Assembly (NCBI GenBank): GCA_029266295.1 | Contig: JAQSXD010000241.1 | Coordinates: forward strand, 1 to 6,014 | Source of the DNA: Bacillota bacterium | Lineage (GTDB): Bacteria > Bacillota > Clostridia > Peptostreptococcales > Anaerovoracaceae | Length of the DNA stretch: 6,014 nucleotides | Direction: 5' to 3' | Part shown: piece by piece, positions 1-5,883 of the stretch | Layout of the letters: each line of letters opens with the position of its first letter | Numbering within the stretch: the first letter of the stretch is position 1 | Notes under the pieces: model-generated | What the model was told of the DNA's origin: nothing | The model's database searches: none | What the model saw: the letters and a program-made list of their open reading frames with translations, nothing else | Program-made: the position numbers and the translations under genes

Positions 1-175
1 CGTTTTCCGCATTTCCTATAAGCTGAATTCGTTTTTCTTCAAAGTAATCATAAAATCCCGATAGCTGAAGACCGCTCCGGTTGCTTTCTATTAGGCTTAT
101 TTCTGTATCATCAGCACCTTGGCTGAGAACTTTTAAATGAAAGATATCAACAAGATCGGTAACTTTTACGCCCAT
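1..175 (-). CDS. hprK: HPr kinase/phosphorylase, N-terminal part (cut by window edge)
   Basis: Only the first 58 codons lie in the window; the gene continues beyond the left edge. The reverse-strand translation begins MGVKVTDLVDIFHLKVLS and contains the stretch SNRSGLQLSGFYDYF followed by KRIQLIGNAE. This matches the N-terminal domain of HprK, where the family has 'S-R-P-G-L/I-x-x-A-G-Y' followed by 'ERIQLLGKTE'. The catalytic P-loop domain would lie outside the window and cannot be checked. In Firmicutes HprK phosphorylates and dephosphorylates Ser46 of the PTS protein HPr in the cytoplasm, driving carbon catabolite repression. The ATG at 175 is preceded by a strong GGAGGGG ribosome site at 184-190, eight bases upstream, which supports this start. 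The proline usual after SR is replaced by Ser in this copy. The gene is transcribed divergently from the Cys-rich protein gene at 412. The identification rests on remembered family pattern, not a search. Confidence 0.85.
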   Translation of the reverse strand, partial: MGVKVTDLVDIFHLKVLSQGADDTEISLIESNRSGLQLSGFYDYFEEKRIQLIGNAEN

Positions 176-200
176 TTTTCTATCCCCTCCGAATTTTGAA

Positions 201-216
201 ATTATAGTTCATTATA
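201..216 (-). promoter_or_regulatory. Candidate -10 boxes for hprK
   Basis: Read on the minus strand, two perfect TATAAT hexamers lie at 216-211 and 206-201, just upstream of the hprK ribosome site. Neither has a recognisable TTGACA-like box 16-18 bases further upstream. This is therefore a weak or activator-dependent promoter candidate, or simply AT-rich sequence. Which box is used, if either, cannot be decided from the sequence. Confidence 0.3.
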
Positions 217-302
217 CAATAGCTGGAGCTTTTATGATAGCTGCTGAAGGAAACCTGCTTGAGATATTTTTTCAATTGATAGCTCTTCGTATTGCTTCTC
301 CT

Positions 303-332
303 TTAACACTTTTGCCAACCTCTTCATATAAT
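303..332 (+). promoter_or_regulatory. Sigma-A-like promoter for the Cys-rich protein gene
   Basis: The box TTAACA (303-308) matches the -35 consensus in five of six positions. It is followed after 18 bases by a perfect TATAAT (327-332). Transcription would start near 339, leaving a leader of about 70 bases before the ATG at 412. The region is AT-rich on both strands and a second TATAAT reads the other way at 336-331, so the exact start needs experimental mapping. No clear sporulation-sigma promoter pattern was seen. Confidence 0.5.
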
Positions 333-400
333 TATACTATACCAAAATAGCATCGTATTATGTCTTGTCCGAACGGTGCTGCGGTGAATCTAATATAAAA

Positions 401-406
401 AGGTGA
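401..406 (+). promoter_or_regulatory. Ribosome binding site deciding the start at 412
   Basis: AGGTGA is complementary to the 3' end of 16S rRNA and is five bases from ATG 412. It overlaps the alternative in-frame GTG at 403, which has no ribosome site of its own. This favours the 154-residue product over a 157-residue one. Confidence 0.7.
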
Positions 407-411
407 TTGGA

Positions 412-876
412 ATGTATAGAAATAAACTTTGTGATTGCAGTCAATGCAAACAAGTGGATTCAATCGAAGAAATCCAAAAAGGCATATACAAAATAGAAGA
501 TGGAATCAAAATGATTCAGAAGGGTTTGGACCTCATTTGCTGTTGCAGAATACGGGAAGGCATTAAGTGTATCGAAGAAGGGCTTTGTAAGGTTGAAAAA
601 GGCCTGGAGGACGTTATCGCAGGATTGTCTGATTTTGAGTTTGAATGCGATTACAGAAGTAATGAAGCGATCAAAGCAGGCGTTTGCGGCATTAAGGACG
701 GCATCAAGGGAGTAAAACAGGGTCTGTGCGAACTTCAAAACTGCTGCCTCTGCGAAGGGATTGAAAGTGTCCGTGAAGCGATTCCTGAGCTTGAGGAAGG
801 TCTGTGCATGCTTGTAAAAGGTGTTAATGACGTAATTGATGAAAGGGATTCGAGAAAAAAGCATAAATGTTATTAG
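412..876 (+). CDS. Unrecognised Cys-rich protein with heptad-spaced glycines
   Basis: I do not recognise the family. The 154-residue product has 16 cysteines (about 10%), with no signal peptide and no membrane segment. A short N-terminal CDCSQC cluster (Cys7, 9, 12) is followed by two similar units. In each unit glycines recur exactly every seven residues (24, 31, 38, then 50, 57, 64, 71; and 90, 97, 104, then 116, [Ala123], 130, 137). Hydrophobic residues sit at +1 and +4 from each glycine, as in GIKMIQKG, giving an amphipathic heptad pattern. A Cys cluster (CCC 43-45; CCLC 111-114) interrupts each unit. I infer helical hairpins with Cys-rich turns, possibly binding metal or cross-linked by disulfides. 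The start is set at ATG 412 because AGGTGA (401-406) lies five bases upstream; the in-frame GTG at 403 falls inside that ribosome site. The gene has its own promoter candidate and terminator, so it is probably monocistronic. A spore or metal role is possible but unsupported. Confidence 0.8.
   Translation: MYRNKLCDCSQCKQVDSIEEIQKGIYKIEDGIKMIQKGLDLICCCRIREGIKCIEEGLCKVEKGLEDVIAGLSDFEFECDYRSNEAIKAGVCGIKDGIKGVKQGLCELQNCCLCEGIESVREAIPELEEGLCMLVKGVNDVIDERDSRKKHKCY
460..855 (+). repeat. Two diverged tandem units of 66 codons inside the Cys-rich gene
   Basis: Unit 1 covers residues 17-82 (460-657) and unit 2 residues 83-148 (658-855). The offset of 66 residues places Gly24/90, 31/97, 38/104, 50/116, 64/130 and 71/137 in register. 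It also aligns the Cys clusters at 43-45 with 111-112 to within a couple of residues. The only glycine exchange is Gly57 to Ala123. The DNA copies are clearly diverged, so this is an old internal duplication, not a recent slippage product. Confidence 0.75.
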
Positions 877-945
877 GAGAGCCCTGAACGACTTGGGATG
901 ATTCTTCGTTCATTTTACTTATACAAGGGGTTAGGTTGTCTCTCC
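876..945 (+). other. Foldable RNA segment after the Cys-rich gene
   Basis: GGAGAG at 876-881 can pair with CTCTCC at 940-945. Inside this, TGAACGA (885-891) can pair with TCGTTCA (906-912), and CCC (882-884) with part of GGGG (927-930). Together these make a closed, nested fold that starts on the last base of the stop codon. I do not recognise it as a known riboswitch, T-box, 6S or SRP RNA. It may be a 3' untranslated structure that protects the mRNA, or a processed small RNA. Chance pairing cannot be excluded without comparison to relatives. Confidence 0.3.
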
Positions 946-989
946 GCACAAGAAGATAAGAGATAGATAAGGATCAATTATTTCTCCAT

Positions 990-1030
990 CAGCCGTTCAA
1001 CGAATTACTTCGGTGCGGCTGTTTTTTTTT
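990..1030 (+). terminator. Rho-independent terminator after the Cys-rich gene
   Basis: CAGCCG (990-995) pairs with CGGCTG (1016-1021). An inner CGAA/TTCG stem (1001-1004 with 1009-1012) closes on a four-base loop. Nine T residues follow at 1022-1030. It separates the Cys-rich gene from the carD operon promoters. Confidence 0.88.
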
Positions 1031-1047
1031 GCACTGCTAAAATCTTA

Positions 1048-1076
1048 TTGACACGAAAATAGTGATGTGATAGACT
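1048..1076 (+). promoter_or_regulatory. Upstream sigma-A-like promoter of the carD operon (P1)
   Basis: A perfect TTGACA (1048-1053) is followed after 17 bases by TAGACT (1071-1076), which matches the -10 consensus in four of six positions. It begins 18 bases after the preceding terminator. The expected transcription start is near 1083. Confidence 0.5.
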
Positions 1077-1098
1077 AAAAAATTGTTTAATTGATTGC

Positions 1099-1128
1099 TT
1101 GACAGTACCTTTCAGTTTGGCTTATACT
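1099..1128 (+). promoter_or_regulatory. Proximal sigma-A-like promoter of the carD operon (P2)
   Basis: A perfect TTGACA (1099-1104) is followed after 18 bases by TATACT (1123-1128), which matches the -10 consensus in five of six positions. Transcription would begin near 1135, about 20 bases before the carD ATG, leaving a short leader with the GGAGG site. This is the better of the two promoters. Confidence 0.7.
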
Positions 1129-1136
1129 TATAAGTA
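1125..1136. promoter_or_regulatory. 12-bp palindrome over the P2 -10 box and start site
   Basis: TACTTATAAGTA is a perfect palindrome that covers the last four bases of the P2 -10 hexamer and the predicted start point. A repressor bound here would block the promoter, so it is a candidate operator. About one or two perfect 12-bp palindromes are expected by chance in a sequence of this length, so position is the only supporting argument. Confidence 0.25.
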
Positions 1137-1154
1137 AGACTGGAGGACTCTACC

Positions 1155-1628
1155 ATGTTTGCCATAGGAGATAAAATCGTGTATCCTATGCACGGAGCCG
1201 GAATTATCGAAGAAATTGAAGAAAAACTGATTCTCGGCGAAAGTAGGAAATATTATATTTTAAAGATGCCGTTCGGAGACATGAAAATTATGATTCCTGT
1301 TGATAGCAGCAATGATAATGGTATCAGGGCTATTATTACAGTTGATGAAATTAACGCGGTCATGGATATTCTGAGCGCGGGTTCCAGTGAGATGTCGAAC
1401 AACTGGAACAGAAGGTACCGTGAGAATATGGAGAAATTGAAGACCGGCGACATATGCAGCGTTGCCGAGGTCGTCAGGAACTTAATGCGGACAGACCGGG
1501 AGAAGAAACTTTCTACCGGTGAAAAGAAAATGCTTTCCAACGCGAAGCAAATTCTCGTCAGCGAAATCATTCTGGTCAAGGAAATTGACCCGGAAGCTGC
1601 AGAGGAGATCATAAACAAGTCTGTATAA
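1155..1628 (+). CDS. carD: CarD/CdnL-family RNA polymerase-binding transcription regulator
   Basis: The 157-residue length and layout are typical of CarD/CdnL. Residues 1-60 form the Tudor-like RNA polymerase-interacting domain, opening with FAIGDKIVYPMHGAGIIEEI. Residues 65-157 form the helical DNA-binding domain. The motif NNWNRRYRENMEKLK (82-96) contains Trp84, the position of the conserved tryptophan that in studied CarD proteins wedges into the minor groove at the upstream edge of the -10 element. By family knowledge CarD binds the RNA polymerase beta subunit and stabilises open complexes, notably at rRNA and housekeeping promoters. The ATG at 1155 has GGAGG (1142-1146) eight bases upstream. 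It is the first gene of the operon, directly behind promoters P1 and P2. A gap of 48 bases separates it from yacL, with no terminator. Confidence 0.93.
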   Translation: MFAIGDKIVYPMHGAGIIEEIEEKLILGESRKYYILKMPFGDMKIMIPVDSSNDNGIRAIITVDEINAVMDILSAGSSEMSNNWNRRYRENMEKLKTGDICSVAEVVRNLMRTDREKKLSTGEKKMLSNAKQILVSEIILVKEIDPEAAEEIINKSV

Positions 1629-1676
1629 AGAGTGTCCGGTTGAAAAACAGAATATAAGGGGGATTAAAAAGGGTTA

Positions 1677-2777
1677 ATGATAAAAAAACTAATTAGAATT
1701 ATTTTCAGCTTGGTCGGAGTATTGTTTGGATACGGAGTTTTTTTGCTAGGGAGATTTTTGATCGAGGGGTCCAGTCTCGCGGGCAAGATTATGGCCACAG
1801 AGACACAGGAATTTATTGCAGCGTTATGCTGCGCCTTATTATTTGGACTTATTTTTTATTTATTGACGCCTGTGTTTGGCCGTCATGGTCAAAATTTAGC
1901 CAAAAATATTGAGACAGATCTTCAAAAGGTACCTACCAACGAAATCGTAACCGGAACATTCGGATTGATTATCGGCTTAGTCATCGCATTCTTGATCAGT
2001 CAAATTTATAGCGGAATCGATATCTTTTTTATCGGAACAGTGCTGTCGGTTTTTACCTACATTTTTTTGGGTTATCTCGGGATTGTGGTTGCTACCAGAA
2101 AAGGCAAGGATCTCATACCGGTTTGGCTTTCTGTAAAGAAAGGAACGCCTTCGAAAACCAAAGGCAAATCAGGGGATGCAACTCCTAAAATCTTAGACAC
2201 CAGCGTCATTATTGACGGACGGATTGCTGATATTATGAAGACCGGCTTCATCGAGGGTAACATCGTTATCCCGGAATTCGTTCTTGTTGAGCTTCGTCAT
2301 ATTGCCGATTCCTCCGATGGTCTTAAAAGAAACCGCGGCCGCAGAGGATTGGACATTCTGAACAGGATTCAGACTGAATACGGAATTGAAATTTATAACA
2401 CGGTAGCGGAAAAATCTCTGGATGAGATTCCTGAGGTGGACGTTAAACTGTTGAAACTCGCCCAGATGATGAATGGGAAGGTCGTGACCAATGATTTTAA
2501 CCTGAATAAGGTTGCGGTGATCAAAGGCGTAGAAGTATTGAACATTAATGAACTGGCCAATACGTTAAAGCCAGTGGTACTTCCGGGTGAAGATATGACA
2601 CTGTTCCTCGTCAAAGAGGGGAAAGAATCCAATCAGGCGGTAGCCTATCTGGATGATGGAACCATGATCGTTGTAGAGGAAGGCAGAAGATTCATCGGTC
2701 AGACCATTCATGTGACGGTAACCAGTGTGCTGCAAACTGCAGCGGGCAGAATGATTTTTGCAAAGCCAAAAAGATAG
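1677..2777 (+). CDS. yacL: YacL-type membrane protein with PIN and TRAM domains
   Basis: The 366-residue product has the length and layout of Bacillus subtilis YacL. Four hydrophobic segments lie at about residues 5-25, 46-67, 91-111 and 116-138. A cytoplasmic PIN domain spans about 171-295 and a C-terminal TRAM domain about 303-365, ending VLQTAAGRMIFAKPKR. PIN-type acidic residues are visible: Asp174 and Asp180 (ILDTSVIID), Glu205 (VLVELRHIA), Asp255 (EVDVKLLKLA) and Asp273 (TNDFNLNKV). The signature KRNRGRRGLDILNRIQ (218-232 region) is characteristic of this subfamily. PIN domains are usually Mg-dependent RNases and TRAM domains usually bind RNA, so a membrane-tethered RNA role is inferred; the biological substrate is not known to me. 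The only usable start is ATG 1677, since an in-frame TAA lies at 1665. Ribosome-site candidates are AAGGGGGA (1656-1663, rather far) and AAGGG (1669-1673, rather near), so translation may be modest. It sits directly before ispDF, as yacL does before ispD in Bacillus. Confidence 0.9.
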   Translation: MIKKLIRIIFSLVGVLFGYGVFLLGRFLIEGSSLAGKIMATETQEFIAALCCALLFGLIFYLLTPVFGRHGQNLAKNIETDLQKVPTNEIVTGTFGLIIGLVIAFLISQIYSGIDIFFIGTVLSVFTYIFLGYLGIVVATRKGKDLIPVWLSVKKGTPSKTKGKSGDATPKILDTSVIIDGRIADIMKTGFIEGNIVIPEFVLVELRHIADSSDGLKRNRGRRGLDILNRIQTEYGIEIYNTVAEKSLDEIPEVDVKLLKLAQMMNGKVVTNDFNLNKVAVIKGVEVLNINELANTLKPVVLPGEDMTLFLVKEGKESNQAVAYLDDGTMIVVEEGRRFIGQTIHVTVTSVLQTAAGRMIFAKPKR

Positions 2778-2814
2778 TCGGAATTAATTTTTTATTTGAA
2801 ACGAGAATAGACAA

Positions 2815-4092
2815 ATGACAAAGGAAGTCAAAACTGCTGTCATCATACCTGCCGCCGGTTCGGGATCAAGAATGGGCGGCGGTATTCCGAAACAATACGG
2901 AAAACTTGGCGGTATGTCCATCCTAGCAAGAACTGTGAAAGCCTTTGCCGATCAGAACGAAATTCATGACATTATTATTGTTACAAACGGGGATTTTATC
3001 GGTCGGTGCCGCAAAGAACTTGGTACCTTGAAACTACTCGGAAAAGTCAGGGCGATTATTCCGGGAGGCAAGGAACGACAGGATTCCATTTATGAAGCGG
3101 TCCGCCAGCTTCCCGATGATGTGGACATCGTGCTGGTTCACGATGGTGTAAGGCCTTTTGTCACAGGCGAATTGATTCGGCGCACCATTGAAACAGCAAA
3201 AGAACATGGGGCGGCTGTAGCAGCTGTTCCGGTGAAGGATACTGTAAAAACTGTAGAGAATAACTATTTGACAAAGACGCTTGATCGAAAGCGTCTATAT
3301 TCTGTTCAGACCCCCCAAGGTTTTCGAAGAGAGCTTCTGGTTCGCGCTTATGAGGAGGCGTTTCGAAACAATTATTATGGAACGGATGATGCTTTTTTGG
3401 TAGAACGGATCGGAGAAAAATCCCATATTGTGAGAGGCGATTATTATAATATCAAGATAACGACTATGGAGGATATCGTATTTGGAGAAGCAATTCTCGG
3501 TGGCCGGATTGAAACAGGAACCGGTCAGCATGAAGAACTGCTGGATCGTGGTCAATATAACACGCCGATTGATGAAGAGAATGGGTTGATGCCGAATTCT
3601 TCACCGGTTGATGACATTCGAGTCGGATCGGGCTATGACGTGCATAAGCTAACGGAGGGAAGAAAGCTGATTCTTGGAGGCGTAGAGCTTCCTTATGAGA
3701 AAGGGCTTTTGGGTCATTCCGATGCGGATGTACTTCTTCATGCCATCATGGATGCCATGCTCGGTGCAGCAGCACTGGGCGATATAGGACGCCACTTTCC
3801 GGACAATGATGAAGCATATCGGGGAATTTCCAGTCTTTTATTATTGAAGGAAGTAGCAAGCATTTTAAAGGAAAAGGGTTTCTATGTTGTAAATCTTGAT
3901 GCGACGGTGATTGCAGAAAGACCGAAAATCGCTCCTTATGTGGGTCTGATGATCGATAAAATTTCAAATCTGCTCCAAATTGATGGAAGCAGAGTCAATA
4001 TAAAAGGAACAACCACCGAAGGACTAGGGTTCAGCGGAAGAGGAGAAGGCATCGCCGCACAGGCGACCGTTCTGATTCGCCGTAGAGGGTGA
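2815..4092 (+). CDS. ispDF: Bifunctional IspD-IspF enzyme of the MEP isoprenoid pathway
   Basis: One 425-residue reading frame holds two complete enzymes. Residues 1-232 are IspD (2-C-methyl-D-erythritol 4-phosphate cytidylyltransferase), with PAAGSGSRMG (12-21), PKQYGKL, ERQDSI (87-92), VHDGVRPF (108-115), PVKDTVK with Lys141, TPQGF (166-170) and NIKITTMED (212-220). Residues 267-425 are IspF (MEcPP synthase), with GYDVH (Asp275, His277), GHSDADVLLHAIMDA (His309), DIGRHFPD (323-330) and TTEGLGFSGRGEGIAAQA. Asp275, His277 and His309 match the metal ligands of IspF. A hydrophilic linker of about 34 residues joins them. IspD makes CDP-ME from MEP and CTP; IspF, two steps later, cyclises CDP-ME 2-phosphate to MEcPP. 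The intervening kinase IspE is not in this window. The ATG at 2815 is the only in-frame start after a TGA at 2797; its ribosome site is weak (GAGAATAG), suggesting translation partly coupled to yacL, 37 bases upstream. Both active sites look intact. Confidence 0.95.
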   Translation: MTKEVKTAVIIPAAGSGSRMGGGIPKQYGKLGGMSILARTVKAFADQNEIHDIIIVTNGDFIGRCRKELGTLKLLGKVRAIIPGGKERQDSIYEAVRQLPDDVDIVLVHDGVRPFVTGELIRRTIETAKEHGAAVAAVPVKDTVKTVENNYLTKTLDRKRLYSVQTPQGFRRELLVRAYEEAFRNNYYGTDDAFLVERIGEKSHIVRGDYYNIKITTMEDIVFGEAILGGRIETGTGQHEELLDRGQYNTPIDEENGLMPNSSPVDDIRVGSGYDVHKLTEGRKLILGGVELPYEKGLLGHSDADVLLHAIMDAMLGAAALGDIGRHFPDNDEAYRGISSLLLLKEVASILKEKGFYVVNLDATVIAERPKIAPYVGLMIDKISNLLQIDGSRVNIKGTTTEGLGFSGRGEGIAAQATVLIRRRG

Positions 4093-4146
4093 GAACAGAA
4101 ATGAGAAGAAAATAAACCGATTGAAATCAAAGGAGAGATTAAATCA

Positions 4147-5883
4147 ATGAGACTTTCAAAAATGTATATCAGAACGTTAAGAGAGGTTCCTAACGAAGCG
4201 GAGATTCCAAGCCATATCTGGCTGCTGAGGGCCGGTATGATCCGCAGGCTGGTGTCCGGTGTATACGGCTTCATGCCTCTTGGTTTTCGCTCCGTAAGGA
4301 AGATTGAAGATATTGTTCGGGAGGAGATGGATGCCAAGGGTGGGCAGGAAATTCACATGTCGGCTCTTCAGCCTGCTGAATTGTGGCAAGAGTCCGGCAG
4401 ATGGTATGCTTACGGACCGGAAATGTGGAGATTAAGGGATAGAAATGAAAGAGAATTCTGCCTGGGACCAACCCATGAAGAAATCTTTACCGATATTGTT
4501 AGAAGTGAAGTAAGCTCTTATCGTCAGCTTCCACTGAATCTTTATCAGATCCAGACGAAGTACAGAGACGAAAAAAGGCCTCGTTTCGGCCTGATGAGAA
4601 GTCGTGAATTCGTCATGAAAGATGCGTATTCCTTTGACCGGGACTGGGAAGGTCTTGATCAGAGCTACCTTGATATGTATGATGCATATGAAAGGGTATT
4701 CACACGTTGCGGGCTGGTATTTCGTGCAGTAGAAGCGGATACGGGTGCCATTGGCGGCAGCGCTTCTCATGAATTCACTGCTCTTTCCGAAGTTGGAGAA
4801 AGTGAAATCGCTTACTGTGGAAGCTGTGATATGGCGGCTACTTCCGAGAGAGCAGAATGCGTAGATGATACACCTTCAAGTGAAGCAGAGCTTCCAATGG
4901 AAAAAGTTGTTACACCAGGGACTAAAACCATTGCAGAGGTGGCTGGCTTCCTCAAGGTGGACGAAAAGCAGACCATAAAAGCGCTTCTGTTTAGAGTCTA
5001 TGGCGAAGCAGAGGCGTCTGTTTCCTATGTTGCTGCATTTATCCGGGGTGATCGTGAGCTGAACATGACAAAGCTGGTCAACGCACTTGGTGTTCCCGAG
5101 CATGCTGTTGAATTTGCGGATGAAGCAGAAATGGGTGCTGTCACAGGAAGCGTGGGCGGGTTTACAGGCCCGGTAGGCTTGCATGACTGTAAGATCATCG
5201 TGGATCGTGAATTGGTTGGCCTTAAAAACTTAGTGGCGGGGGCCTGTGAAAAGGATCACCATCTGATCAATGTCAACTATGGTCGAGATTATCAAGGCGA
5301 TATCGTTACGGATCTCAAGCTCATCAAGGCCGGTGACAAGTGTCCGGTCTGCGGTGCTCCGGTGAAGATGGCAAGAGGAATCGAGGTTGGACAGGTTTTC
5401 AAGCTTGGAACAAAATACAGCAAATCCATGGGCGCTTATTATAAAGACGAAAACATGAATGACCAGCTGATCATCATGGGCTGCTACGGAATCGGCGTTA
5501 CAAGAACCCTTGCAGCAATCGTCGAACAGCATCATGATGAGAACGGAATCATTTGGCCCATGTCAGTTGCTCCATACCATGTCATTGTCACTGTTGTGAA
5601 TACGGAAGATGAACAGCAGGCAATCCTTGCTGAGACGATCTATCAGGAACTCTTAAAGGCTGGAGTCGAAGCATTGATCGACGATCGCAAGGAACGGCCC
5701 GGTGTGAAATTTAAAGATGCCGACGTTCTTGGCATCCCTGTAAGGATTACCGTAGGCAAGAAAGCAGCTGAAGGGGTAGTGGAATATAAGCTGAGAAAAG
5801 AGTCAACCTTCTCTGAAATCAGCGCAGCAACAGCTGCTTCCGATGCAATTGCTTATGTAAGGGCGGAATTAAGTAAGCGCTGA
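4147..5883 (+). CDS. proS: Prolyl-tRNA synthetase, bacterial type with editing insertion
   Basis: The 578-residue length matches the bacterial (E. coli-like, about 570) form of ProRS. Class II motifs are present: motif 1 around residues 39-65 (GVYGFMPLGFR, Pro44); motif 2 around 104-163, including GPTHEE (107-112) and RFGLMRSREFVMKDAYSF; motif 3 at 445-461 (GCYGIGVTRTLAAI, Arg453). Between motifs 2 and 3, about residues 224-407, lies the YbaK-like INS editing domain, with Lys278 in TIKALLF, a GxxxP loop at 338-342 and His371/372. In the family this domain clears mischarged Ala-tRNA(Pro). The anticodon-binding domain covers about 475-578 (DDRKERPGVKFKDAD). Two CxxC pairs flank the INS domain (Cys224/227 and Cys399/402). 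AGGAGAG (4131-4137) precedes ATG 4147 by nine bases. The gene follows ispDF after 54 bases and is the last gene of the operon; its stop codon lies in a hairpin arm. Confidence 0.96.
   Translation: MRLSKMYIRTLREVPNEAEIPSHIWLLRAGMIRRLVSGVYGFMPLGFRSVRKIEDIVREEMDAKGGQEIHMSALQPAELWQESGRWYAYGPEMWRLRDRNEREFCLGPTHEEIFTDIVRSEVSSYRQLPLNLYQIQTKYRDEKRPRFGLMRSREFVMKDAYSFDRDWEGLDQSYLDMYDAYERVFTRCGLVFRAVEADTGAIGGSASHEFTALSEVGESEIAYCGSCDMAATSERAECVDDTPSSEAELPMEKVVTPGTKTIAEVAGFLKVDEKQTIKALLFRVYGEAEASVSYVAAFIRGDRELNMTKLVNALGVPEHAVEFADEAEMGAVTGSVGGFTGPVGLHDCKIIVDRELVGLKNLVAGACEKDHHLINVNYGRDYQGDIVTDLKLIKAGDKCPVCGAPVKMARGIEVGQVFKLGTKYSKSMGAYYKDENMNDQLIIMGCYGIGVTRTLAAIVEQHHDENGIIWPMSVAPYHVIVTVVNTEDEQQAILAETIYQELLKAGVEALIDDRKERPGVKFKDADVLGIPVRITVGKKAAEGVVEYKLRKESTFSEISAATAASDAIAYVRAELSKR

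Noticed and set aside
403..411. GTG at 403 as start of the Cys-rich gene
   Set aside because: The GTG lies within the AGGTGA ribosome site, which is correctly spaced for the ATG at 412.
460..864. Long minus-strand frame of 134 codons opposite the Cys-rich gene
   Set aside because: It exactly shadows the plus-strand gene, whose repeated heptad codons avoid stops on the other strand. It has no convincing ribosome site or recognisable domain.
950..975. Purine-rich GATA-like repeats before the terminator
   Set aside because: Short and imperfect; no start codon suitably placed after it and no regular repeat unit.
1253..1618. Minus-strand frame of 121 codons opposite carD
   Set aside because: The plus-strand product is a clear CarD protein with its own promoter and ribosome site; the antisense frame has low-complexity Ser/Ile/Phe composition and no support.
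4101..4115. Tiny frame ATG AGA AGA AAA TAA between ispDF and proS
   Set aside because: Four codons without a distinct ribosome site; more likely incidental spacer sequence than a leader peptide.
3936..4337. Minus-strand frame crossing the ispDF-proS junction
   Set aside because: It overlaps the well-identified 3' end of ispDF and 5' end of proS, and its translation shows no domain.
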